Origin: Desulfatitalea sp. UBA4791
GTDB taxonomy: Bacteria; Desulfobacterota; Desulfobacteria; Desulfobacterales; Desulfosarcinaceae
Assembly (NCBI GenBank): GCA_002402905.1
Contig: DHGT01000093.1
Coordinates: forward strand, 1 to 14,562
Length of the DNA: 14,562 bases
Direction of reading: 5' to 3'
Of this stretch, positions 1-6,773 are shown one piece after another. The first letter of the stretch is position 1. Every line of letters begins with the position of its first letter. The notes below the pieces were generated by a model. The model was not told the DNA's origin and did no database searches. It worked only from the letters and a program-made list of their open reading frames with translations. The position numbers and the translations under genes were made by a program.

Positions 1-210
1 CGGATGCTCCGATTCGCCGTGCTGTGGCGCAAATCCAGCCAGGGTACGTCCAGTGAAAAGGGAAACCGTTGGGTGGAGCGTATCCTCTCACTCAAGCAGA
101 CCTGCCGCCTGCAGAAAAAAACAACCTTCCCCGTCCTTGTCGATGCCCTGCGCGCCTACTTCCGGGGTCAGGAACCTGACCTCGCCTGGATTGCTCAGCC
201 AACCCTTTGA
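1..210 (+). CDS. IS66-family transposase, C-terminal end (5' part outside window)
   Basis: The reading frame is open from the first base of the window and stops at TGA 208-210, so this is the last ~69 codons of a longer gene. The residues AVLWRKSSQGTSSEKGNRW, followed by VERILSLKQTCRLQKK and a tail ending PDLAWI, match the C-terminal pattern of IS66 (DDE_Tnp_IS66) transposases as I know it, where a WRK...G(T/S)xSExGxRxVER block follows the last catalytic acidic residue. The catalytic DDE residues lie upstream of the window. The protein would catalyse cut-and-paste movement of the element. The ATG at position 4 is just an internal Met. Family call fairly sure; subgroup unknown. Confidence 0.75.
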   Translation, partial: RMLRFAVLWRKSSQGTSSEKGNRWVERILSLKQTCRLQKKTTFPVLVDALRAYFRGQEPDLAWIAQPTL

Positions 211-232
211 TCCGGATCCTGTGATCGGTTAC
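1..232 (+). mobile_element. Right end of an IS66-family insertion sequence (partial)
   Basis: The stretch holds the 3' end of an IS66-type transposase gene and, about 22 bp past its stop, a sharp boundary inside a methyltransferase gene. Read inward from the boundary on the minus strand, the end begins GTAACCGATCACAGGATCC. The GTAA start agrees with what is known of IS66-family terminal repeats. IS66 elements duplicate 8 bp, so positions 233-240 (ATCGACCC) are the predicted target duplicate. The other end lies left of the window, so neither the inverted repeat nor the duplication can be confirmed here. Confidence 0.75.
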
Positions 233-939
233 ATCGACCCACTCTCAATCAGCAAATCCCGAGCAACAGTCAACCGGTCCCGCAGATAAGTCAGATAAGA
301 GTGAATACCATCCCGCCAGGTATCCCGAAACGCCTTCACCTGCTCCGGCTCGCGCGTGATGTGCTCCTTGTTGCCGTCCTTCACATCCCGGCTGGTGGTG
401 GACCACTGAAAGTTGGAGTTGAACTTGATACCGTAGGGCGGGTCGATATAGATGCACTGCACCTTGCCTCGCAATCCCTCACGTTCGGATAGGGAAGCCA
501 TGACCTGGAGGGAGTCGCCCAGGATCATGCGGTTGGACCAGTTGCCGTCGTGCTGGTAGAACTCGGTGCGGGCGTTTTCGCTGGGCAGGCCGTTGAAATC
601 GGCGAAAAGATCAAGCTGTTCGGGTGCGCCCGATGGTTGTTGGGCAGCCTGGGTCTGCTTGAGCAGGTCGTCGATGAGCACCTTGGGATGCACCTTTTCC
701 TGGATGTAGAGGGGTGGTGCATGCACCACCAGGTCGGACCAGTCCTGTTCGTCCTTGCCGCGCCAGACCAGTTGGGGGTCGAGGTCGCGATTGCGGCGCT
801 CGTAGGCCGCCCGCAGGGGCGAGAGCTCTTCGGTGCGCATCACGGACTGGTATTCAGCCGTGGGGATGTTTTTGCGGGTGGCCTCGTCATGGGTGAGGGT
901 CTCGACGGTCAGCTTGGAGTTTGTTTTTTTCTTGGCCAT
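229..939 (-). pseudogene. Type III Mod-like DNA methyltransferase, truncated by IS66 insertion
   Basis: Only the first 235 residues survive of a site-specific adenine-type DNA methyltransferase that is normally several hundred residues longer. Visible are an N-terminal charged region, the lead-in GNWSNRMILGDSLQVM (residues 132-147), and the catalytic motif IV DPPY at 166-169 followed by GIKFNSNFQ. After the conserved run DLLIESGS the frame hits the IS end; the last Met and stop (TAA, 229-231) come from the element. The interrupted codon begins AT, so the original residue was probably Ile, as in the usual ESGSIFVQIG. In this methyltransferase order the AdoMet-binding FxGxG motif is C-terminal and therefore missing, so the fragment should not methylate DNA. 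The ATG at 939 has only a weak GGAAA ribosome site. It is the last gene of the res-fic-mod operon or has its own promoter in the 133-bp gap upstream. Confidence 0.85.
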
Positions 940-1072
940 GCGATTTCCGAGTAAAGTTAGAAGGTACAGACGAAATGTTGATATTCAGTCGATAGTTTCG
1001 ACATGTTTCTATGATATGTCGATTTTTTAAACTTTTTTCGACACATTTTGAAAATATGTCGATGACGTCACT
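940..1072 (-). promoter_or_regulatory. AT-rich operator-like region with repeated 25-bp palindromes upstream of mod
   Basis: Between the Fic stop and the mod start are two 25-bp imperfect palindromes with arms TCGACA/TGTCGA: one at 998-1022 and one at 1038-1062. Their centres (1010 and 1050) are exactly 40 bp apart. The second is the better, with 11 of 12 base pairs symmetric. A weaker third copy (969-992, arms GACGAAA and CAGTCGA) is centred about 30 bp from the first. Spacing near multiples of the helical turn suggests a dimeric repressor bound on one face. The DNA is much richer in A/T than the flanking genes. I could not place convincing -35/-10 boxes. The Fic protein's own C-terminal winged-helix domain is one candidate binder (inference). 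Confidence 0.6.
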
Positions 1073-2149
1073 CTATTCTTTTAAGATGGCCAGCAAGGGC
1101 ATGTTCATGAAATAGACCTCGCGCCCCACCTTCATGCTTTGAAGCAGGCCGATCTCTTCAAGGGTTTTGAGGTAAACGGAAGCGGTCTGCCGTTTGGCAA
1201 GGGCGCGCTGCTCCAGAAAGCGGATCTTGCAATAGGGTTGCTCAAAAATCAGTTCGATCAAGTCCTTGGAATAGATTTTGGGGGCCTTGGTGCGCGCTTC
1301 TTCCTGGGCCGCATTCATCAAATCGCGGATGCGAATAATTTTGTCCCGTGTCTGCCGGGCCGTGGCCGCGATGGCCTCGAGCATGTACAAAATCCATTCT
1401 TCCCAGGCGTTATGCTCGGTCACCCGACGCAGGCCGGCATAATAGTCCGCCTTGTTGCGGATGATGTAATGGCTCAGGTAAAGCACGGGGATTTTCAGCA
1501 GATCCTGTTCCACCAGATAAAGGATATTGATGATGCGGCCGGTGCGGCCGTTACCGTCCGTGAAGGGATGAATGGCCTCGAATTGATAGTGAAAGACCGC
1601 CAGTTTCACCAGGGGGTCGATGCCGTCTTCAGCGTGCATGAAGCGTTCGAGGTTGGCCAAAAGTTCGCGCAGCAGACCTTGGCCTTCGGGTGGCGTATAA
1701 ACGATTTGCCCTTGACTGTCGGCGATTTTGGTGCCGGGCACTTTGCGGATGCCCAGGTCTATTTGTTTGATGATCCCCACCAGTTCAATGAAAAGATTAG
1801 TGGATAACGGTCTTGTTTTCAGATTCTCGAAGCCATGCCATAAGGCCTCGCGGTAATGCAGAACCTCCTTGGTGGGTTGGTCCACTTTGCTCGGGTCTTC
1901 ATCGGTGGCCTTGTATAGCTCGTCGCTGGTGGTGACGATATTTTCGATTTCCGATGACAAGCGCGCTTCCTGCAGGACGATGGAGTTGACCAGGATGGCC
2001 TGATTCGGAATGGCATCGCCGGCGCCTTTGAGTTCAGCCAATTCACGATTGGCGGCAATGGCTTTCTTTAAAATCGCCTTGGATTCCAAATCCACGTCCG
2101 GTGGCAGCAACGGCAGATCATTAAAGGGTTTGTCGCGATCAAAAACCAT
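1073..2149 (-). CDS. Fic family protein (predicted AMP transferase, class II) within the restriction operon
   Basis: 358 residues. Fic enzymes move AMP (sometimes another nucleotide phosphate) from a nucleotide to a hydroxyl side chain of a target protein. The full active-site motif HPFTDGNGRTGR is at 194-205. An N-terminal inhibitory helix motif SSEIEN at 65-70 fits (S/T)xxxE(G/N), marking a class II Fic whose activity is held back by its own Glu69. The C-terminal ~60 residues (about 295-350, with RFLEQRALAKRQTASVYLKTLEEIGLL) look like a winged helix-turn-helix, as in many Fic_N/Fic/wHTH proteins. Its ATG shares bases with the res stop (TAATG at 2147-2151), so translation is coupled to Res. 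All key residues are intact. The target is unknown; the operon position suggests control of Res or of the operon, or a toxin-like back-up (inference). Confidence 0.9.
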   Translation of the reverse strand: MVFDRDKPFNDLPLLPPDVDLESKAILKKAIAANRELAELKGAGDAIPNQAILVNSIVLQEARLSSEIENIVTTSDELYKATDEDPSKVDQPTKEVLHYREALWHGFENLKTRPLSTNLFIELVGIIKQIDLGIRKVPGTKIADSQGQIVYTPPEGQGLLRELLANLERFMHAEDGIDPLVKLAVFHYQFEAIHPFTDGNGRTGRIINILYLVEQDLLKIPVLYLSHYIIRNKADYYAGLRRVTEHNAWEEWILYMLEAIAATARQTRDKIIRIRDLMNAAQEEARTKAPKIYSKDLIELIFEQPYCKIRFLEQRALAKRQTASVYLKTLEEIGLLQSMKVGREVYFMNMPLLAILKE

Positions 2150-5100
2150 TATGCCTCCATGGTCGCTTCGGGCGCATCGTTCACTCCCACGTCCTCGATC
2201 ATTTTGTTGAACTCGGCTTCGACCCTATTCTCGAAATCGGACTCGATGCGATAGACCTCGGTGAACTCGGCAAAGGCCCAGCGGCCATATTTTTTCAGAT
2301 TATTGACCCCGGGCACCCAGTAGGTCTCCATGGTGGCTTTTTTCTCCTTGGCATCTTCGCGGCGATAGCCTTTGATTTCGACCACCAGGTGGAGCGGATC
2401 TTTTTGGCCGTCATCCACCAGGACGATGAAGTCGGGCAGATAGATGCGCTTTTCCGATCCATATCGGTAAGGCACTTCAAATCCCAGATTGTGATTTTTT
2501 ACATAAGCCTTGACCCTGGGATGGGTTTCAGCCACGCGACAGAATTCGGCTTCCCAGTCGCTGTCCAGAATGACCCAGTTGATATGGCAGCTGCGCGCGT
2601 CAGTCTCCCAGCGGCTCTTTTTGGAGGTGTTGAAATTGACATGGATGGTGGAGCCACTGGGGTTATAGGGGGAGTGCACCGCCTTGATGGGATTGTCGCC
2701 CAGCAGCGAGCGCGTGATGCCGGCGGTGATGCGTTCGCAGGCCATGTCCGCCAGTTCCTGATACATGAGCTGGGCCGGGAAGGTGCCGCCCTTGCATACT
2801 AAGCATTGGTCGAACCACTGTTTGGTGATGCGCTTGAGCTGGCCGAAGAGATGCAGTTTGGGCTCCTCGCCGGGGTCGCGCCACTGGGTGAAAATCAGGC
2901 GCCGGGTCACGTGAAACAGCAGGGTCGAGCGGCGCAGGTCGCCGGTGTGGACCAGGTTGAGATCGACACCTTCGCCGATGATGCCGGAATTGCGGGTGAT
3001 GGTGGGGCCGACAATATCGGGTGTGAGCTCCAGAACTGAATCGTCATTGAAGGTGGCGGTGAGCCGTTCGCCGGCCAGTTCCACCCGGTAACCCTCCACC
3101 CGCGGAAATCGGATTTCAAGGTGGTCGCGTTCCGGTCGCACCGCATGGACACGGATGGTTTCGCGCGGCGGCTGGGGTGGGGCGATCACAGGTTTGGCCG
3201 TAAAGTCGAAGGGAATACCCAAGACATCGGCATATTCGACGTTGAAGCGCCCCTCTTCGTTGAGTTCATAGGATTGCCGGCGCAGGCCGCGGCCGATGAC
3301 CTGTTCACAAAGAAGCTGGGTGCCGAAGGCGCGCACGCCCAGCACATGGGTTACCGTGTTGGCATCCCAGCCTTCGGTGAGCATGGAGACCGAGACGACG
3401 CAACGGATCGATTCCCCCAGGCGCCCCTGCTTGCCCACAGTGTTCATGACCTCGCGCAGCAGGTCCTGGTCGGTGAGATTCCCTGCCTGGCGACGGTCGC
3501 CGGTACGTTCGATGATCTCCCGGCGGAAGCGGGCGATTTCATCGGCGGCCATTTTGCGGAAGTTGTCGTCCAGCGCGTCACCGGATTCGAGTTGCTCGCT
3601 GTCGATGAGCAGGGTGTATGGGCGGGAATACTGGTTGCCGTGCTCGTTGAAATTGCGGAAGAGCTCAAATCGGCCATTGACCAACGTGCTCGATCCGTCA
3701 TCGTTTTCCTGGTGAAAGCCGGAGATGTAATCGTAGACCAGCTTGGAGGTGGAGGTGTTGTTGCACACGACAATGAAGCAGGGCGGCACATGGATGCCGT
3801 TTTCCTGCCATAGTTTAAATGTCTTTTCGTAATGGCCATAGAGCGCTTCCAGGGCGGTCTGCAGTTCCACGGGCAGGCTGAGGGGATCGAGGGTCTTGGC
3901 TTTGCCGCGTCCTTTCTTGGGCATGCGGGTGCGGATGTGTTCCCAGAGGTTGCGGAACTTGGGCATGTCGCCGCCGGGAATGTTGTCGGCAACCGGTACC
4001 CGCGGCAGCTTGACGATGCCGGACTCGATGGCATCCATGAGGGAAAAATCACTCATGGTCCAGGGGAAAAGGGTTCCTTCCGCATAACCCGACCCTCTCA
4101 GGAAAAAGGGTGTGGCCGATAGATCGATGACGCGCGTGATGCCGAGTTTGTGGCCGATGATTTCAAGGCCGGTGATCCAGAGCCGGGCGGCTTCGTTTCT
4201 TTTTTCCGCTTCTTTCTTATCATCGCCTTTAAGGTCGGCGGTATCTTCTTCGCCCGGTTTTTCCCGGTAGCAATGATGGGCTTCATCATTGATCACCATG
4301 ATGTGTTTCATGCCCATGAGATCCGGCATCACCCGTTGGATCATCTGGCCTTCGGTCTCCAGCGTATTCAAAGCGGCACCACGTCCTTGCAACAAAGATC
4401 GACCGCCCTTGGATAACTCCATGCGTTCGCGGAGTTTGAAAGCGTGGTAATTGGTGATGACGATCTTGGCCCGCGTCAGGTCGTCCAGCATGTCGCTGGG
4501 TATCAGCTCCCGGCTTTGGTAGTAGCTGTCAGGGTCGCTGGGCATCAACACCCTCAGACGGTCGCGAATGGTCAGGCCGGGTGTGACTACCAGAAACCCG
4601 CGCGTGAATCTTTTGCTGGCGGATCGACGCACGGCATTGATTGTTTGCCAGGCGATAAGCATGGCCATGACCGTGGTTTTACCGGCACCGGTGGCCATTT
4701 TGAGGGCCAGCCGCATCAGTTCCGGATTGGCATCGTTGTTGGCATTGACCAAGTGCTCCAAAAAGCCCTTACCGGCTTTGCCGATTTGGGGCGCCACCTC
4801 GGTCAGCCAGATGACAGTTTCGGCTGCCTCGACCTGGCAAAAAAAAGGGCGAATGTTGCCGAAGCGGTGGTGGCGCCAGTGTTGCAACAACCGGGCAGTT
4901 TCAGGGGTTACGCGCCAATCGTTGGGGTTGGGGAGCTCACGCCATCGGTCAACCTGAGTGCGAAGTTCATTGATGATGGGGGTCGGGTCATATCGCTGGA
5001 CCTGGGTTGAGATTCCCTTGCCTTCGTCGAACACGAATTGTTGTTGTTCATGGGCGTTTTGCCGGCGTTTTTTTGGTTTGGGTATCGGTGTGATCAGCTC

Positions 5101-5223
5101 GACAAAACGTCGTCGCTCAATGATTTTCTGGGTAGGCTGGCCATCCTTATCGAGCTCCCAGTGCCGCGATGGATACTCATAAGGGGAGTTGAGGATAGGT
5201 CTTTTAAAAAATAGGTTATCCAT
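2149..5223 (-). CDS. Type III Res-like restriction helicase-nuclease (DEAD/DEAH helicase + PD-(D/E)XK)
   Basis: 1024 residues, the size of a type III restriction subunit; it resembles the group NCBI names BPTD_3080 family restriction endonuclease (recalled, not searched). The SF2 helicase core shows Walker A ATGAGKTT (177-184), Walker B DEAH (313-316), SATPFF (369-374) and motif VI QVIGRGLRR (641-649). Near the C-terminus a nuclease centre is visible: PDF with Asp931, then VVEIKGY with Glu949 and Lys951, i.e. D...ExK. Such proteins translocate on DNA and cut it together with a Mod subunit. I chose the ATG at 5223 (MDNLFFKRP) because GGAGAG lies upstream; a TTG nine codons earlier lacks a ribosome site. 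First gene of the operon, coupled to fic by TAATG. Intact although its partner mod is broken; type III Res normally needs Mod to recognise a site, so it may be inactive or use another partner. Confidence 0.9.
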   Translation of the reverse strand: MDNLFFKRPILNSPYEYPSRHWELDKDGQPTQKIIERRRFVELITPIPKPKKRRQNAHEQQQFVFDEGKGISTQVQRYDPTPIINELRTQVDRWRELPNPNDWRVTPETARLLQHWRHHRFGNIRPFFCQVEAAETVIWLTEVAPQIGKAGKGFLEHLVNANNDANPELMRLALKMATGAGKTTVMAMLIAWQTINAVRRSASKRFTRGFLVVTPGLTIRDRLRVLMPSDPDSYYQSRELIPSDMLDDLTRAKIVITNYHAFKLRERMELSKGGRSLLQGRGAALNTLETEGQMIQRVMPDLMGMKHIMVINDEAHHCYREKPGEEDTADLKGDDKKEAEKRNEAARLWITGLEIIGHKLGITRVIDLSATPFFLRGSGYAEGTLFPWTMSDFSLMDAIESGIVKLPRVPVADNIPGGDMPKFRNLWEHIRTRMPKKGRGKAKTLDPLSLPVELQTALEALYGHYEKTFKLWQENGIHVPPCFIVVCNNTSTSKLVYDYISGFHQENDDGSSTLVNGRFELFRNFNEHGNQYSRPYTLLIDSEQLESGDALDDNFRKMAADEIARFRREIIERTGDRRQAGNLTDQDLLREVMNTVGKQGRLGESIRCVVSVSMLTEGWDANTVTHVLGVRAFGTQLLCEQVIGRGLRRQSYELNEEGRFNVEYADVLGIPFDFTAKPVIAPPQPPRETIRVHAVRPERDHLEIRFPRVEGYRVELAGERLTATFNDDSVLELTPDIVGPTITRNSGIIGEGVDLNLVHTGDLRRSTLLFHVTRRLIFTQWRDPGEEPKLHLFGQLKRITKQWFDQCLVCKGGTFPAQLMYQELADMACERITAGITRSLLGDNPIKAVHSPYNPSGSTIHVNFNTSKKSRWETDARSCHINWVILDSDWEAEFCRVAETHPRVKAYVKNHNLGFEVPYRYGSEKRIYLPDFIVLVDDGQKDPLHLVVEIKGYRREDAKEKKATMETYWVPGVNNLKKYGRWAFAEFTEVYRIESDFENRVEAEFNKMIEDVGVNDAPEATMEA

Positions 5224-5439
5224 TAGGATGTGACTCTCCTTATCGCGCAATACGAAGTGGGATTAATCGATGAGGTTGAGCACACGATCGAATCCATCAT
5301 CATCCAAGTGTTGGTTGACGGAATCAGAGAGATGGTTCTGTCATATCTGCAGGTGCCCGAAAGGTCAAGGAAATGCTAAGTTTTATCAAGTAAGTGAATA
5401 AAACGGTTGTCAAGATGAACCAACAAAAGGAGGTAAATC
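5224..5439. other. Divergent intergenic region between res and integrase
   Basis: This 216-bp stretch holds the leftward res promoter candidate and the strong ribosome site AAAGGAGGT (5426-5434) of the integrase. It also contains a 49-codon rightward frame from GTG 5230 to TAA 5379, overlapping the start of res, whose end (LVDGIREMVLSYLQVPERS) has a plausible amphipathic, protein-like composition. It lacks a ribosome site and I recognise no family, so it may be a gene remnant or chance. No inverted repeats or clear attachment site were found. Confidence 0.4.
5340..5368 (-). promoter_or_regulatory. Candidate sigma-70 promoter for the res-fic(-mod) operon
   Basis: On the minus strand a -35-like TTGACC (5363-5368; 5 of 6 consensus) is followed after exactly 17 bp by a -10-like TATGAC (5340-5345; 4 of 6). 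It points at res, leaving a leader of roughly 110 nt before the ATG at 5223. This is a sequence-pattern call only. Confidence 0.4.
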
Positions 5440-6276
5440 ATGAGACTTTCAGAGGCATCGAAACTTTGGGTCGGGTACCACAGGGCGCATTCCAAAGAAA
5501 ATTCAATACGCGCCTATCAGGCTTTGGTTGAATTACTCGATGAAGAGCTCGGGAATGTGCACTTGGAAGATGTCACCGCCGAAAGAATTTTACCATTCAT
5601 TAATCTCATCACCGAGGGTAAGAAGCCGACAACCAAACGGACACGCTATTCCCATTTGCTGGCATTTTTCAACTTTATCAAAAACAACCTCGATCCTGAC
5701 TTTCGCAACCCTTGCGACACACCCATGCTGAAAAAGCTTTTCAGGGCCAGACCATCTCACAATTGGATACCACTCGAAAAAGAGACCGTAGACGAAATTA
5801 TCTTCAGAACCGCAAAAACCAGAAACCGTCTGATGCTCGAACTTATGGCCAGGGGCGGCATGCGTATCAGTGAGGTGTTAAAATTGACCCCCGCCGATAT
5901 CAATGATCGGCGCTTAACTTTGAAGGAACCCAAGACCGGCAAAGAGCAGGAATTTATCTTCATCCCGCAGCGGCTTGCCGAACGGTTTAAGGACTACATC
6001 AAAGCAAAAGGCGTCCAGCCCCATGAGCGTGTATTTCCAATTGGCTATGAAGCTGCCCGGGAGATGGTAGCCAATGCCGGCAATGTCGTGGGCATCCATT
6101 TGCGACCCCATGACCTGAGACGCCATGCCGCCACTTATGCCAGTCGCTCGGGTGTGCCCATTGAGATCATTTCCAAAGTCATTTTACGGCATGCCAACTT
6201 GTCAACCACGGAGCGGTACCTTGGAAAAATTAGCGATACGGAGGCCATGCGATGGATCGATAATCTTTACGCTTAA
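5440..6276 (+). CDS. Tyrosine recombinase / phage-type integrase
   Basis: 278 residues, close to XerC/D size. Tyrosine recombinases cut and rejoin DNA at short core sites through a 3'-phosphotyrosine. The N-terminal ~100 residues look like a SAM-like core-binding domain (SIRAYQALVELLDEELG). The catalytic set is complete: Arg142 in GGMRISEVLKL, a beta-hairpin Lys in EPKTGKEQ, His224-x-x-Arg227 in RPHDLRRHAATYA, His251 in ILRHANLSTT, and the nucleophile Tyr260 in ERYLG. The start is fixed by AAAGGAGGT five bases before ATG. It diverges from res and converges on the leftward recombination gene train, so it probably moved that block or is a leftover of an integrated element. No excisionase is visible beside it. 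A chromosomal Xer role is unlikely given the context. Confidence 0.9.
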   Translation: MRLSEASKLWVGYHRAHSKENSIRAYQALVELLDEELGNVHLEDVTAERILPFINLITEGKKPTTKRTRYSHLLAFFNFIKNNLDPDFRNPCDTPMLKKLFRARPSHNWIPLEKETVDEIIFRTAKTRNRLMLELMARGGMRISEVLKLTPADINDRRLTLKEPKTGKEQEFIFIPQRLAERFKDYIKAKGVQPHERVFPIGYEAAREMVANAGNVVGIHLRPHDLRRHAATYASRSGVPIEIISKVILRHANLSTTERYLGKISDTEAMRWIDNLYA

Positions 6277-6563
6277 ACAGTATTATGCTGTTTGGCAAAA
6301 TACGGTTTGGCACAATAAATCATTAAACCCAATAGTATGCATTCTTCTTGAAGGCGCCCTTCATCGCCCCCCTCAGTCTAAATCTCAAAATCTCCTGTGC
6401 TATCCGTTTGCTTCCGGTAGGTATTTTCGAACTGTTAAAACCCCAGATATGTCTTTAATATCAAATTCTCAAAGGATTGTGCTACGGTCGATTCAATCCA
6501 AACAGCACATAGAAGCAACCACCCCCACCAGGTCAAAAACCTGGCAGGGGGCAGCCCTAATCT
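6277..6563. other. Convergent intergenic region after integrase
   Basis: This 287-bp stretch lies between the integrase stop and the end of the leftward gene train. It starts with a small hairpin (AAACAG 6275-6280 / CTGTTT 6288-6293), followed by a near-duplicate 14-mer, GTTTGGCAAAATAC at 6290 and GTTTGGCACAATAA at 6305 (12 of 14 identical, 15-bp step). Near its right end is a strong hairpin, listed separately. I see no supportable gene, tRNA end or attachment-site duplicate in it. Confidence 0.5.
6522..6551. terminator. Strong hairpin between convergent genes, possible terminator
   Basis: The stem pairs CCCCC (6522-6526) with GGGGG (6547-6551), and CCAGGT (6528-6533) with ACCTGG (6539-6544), around a loop CAAAA, with a small internal mismatch. 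It lies 12 bp past the stop of the leftward gene train and downstream of the rightward integrase, where a shared terminator would be expected. Neither side has a clear T-run, so Rho-independent termination is uncertain; RNA end protection is an alternative. Confidence 0.45.
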
Positions 6564-6773
6564 TCAATCCACAAGATACCCGTATAGTTTCTGGCCTCCT
6601 TTGTAAATCCCGTATCCGACGCCGGCAGCCACCGCCGCAATCCCGGCAGCAACACCGACGGCCACGATCCGAGAAGAATCCCCTTTGGCGTGCATGAGGA
6701 TACTCTTTCCCACCTCCATCGCAAAGTCGATGACGTTTATTTCCTCGGTTTCCGTACGATCACCTCCCTCCAT
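6564..6773 (-). CDS. Small predicted membrane protein, last gene of the leftward train
   Basis: 69 residues beginning MEGGDRTETEEINVIDFAMEV. A soluble, acidic N-terminal part is followed by one strongly hydrophobic, Ala/Gly-rich segment at about 36-57 (VAVGVAAGIAAVAAGVGYG), then a short KGGQKLYGYLVD tail. It looks like a single-pass small membrane protein with a glycine-zipper-like helix. The ATG at 6773 lies inside the end of the VWA gene (14-nt overlap), so translation is probably coupled. The frame is open further upstream, but that part is out of frame with the VWA gene and not protein-like. I recognise no family; the Ala/Gly pattern allows a pore or holin-like role, but nothing shows it. 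Confidence 0.6.
   Translation of the reverse strand: MEGGDRTETEEINVIDFAMEVGKSILMHAKGDSSRIVAVGVAAGIAAVAAGVGYGIYKGGQKLYGYLVD

Noticed and set aside
1139..1807. 222-codon rightward frame opposite fic
   Set aside because: It covers the reverse of the Fic active site; no motif or ribosome site of its own.
3121..3813. 230-codon rightward frame opposite res
   Set aside because: It lies wholly within the Res coding region, whose motifs continue on both sides; no family features or ribosome site.
5224..5250. Earlier TTG start for res
   Set aside because: No ribosome site precedes it, whereas ATG 5223 has GGAGAG upstream and begins the MDNLFFKRP start typical of the family.
6125..6697. 190-codon rightward frame overlapping the integrase end
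   Set aside because: It starts inside the integrase in another frame; composition rich in Ser/Arg/Pro/Gln without pattern, and it runs through the hairpin and the small membrane gene.
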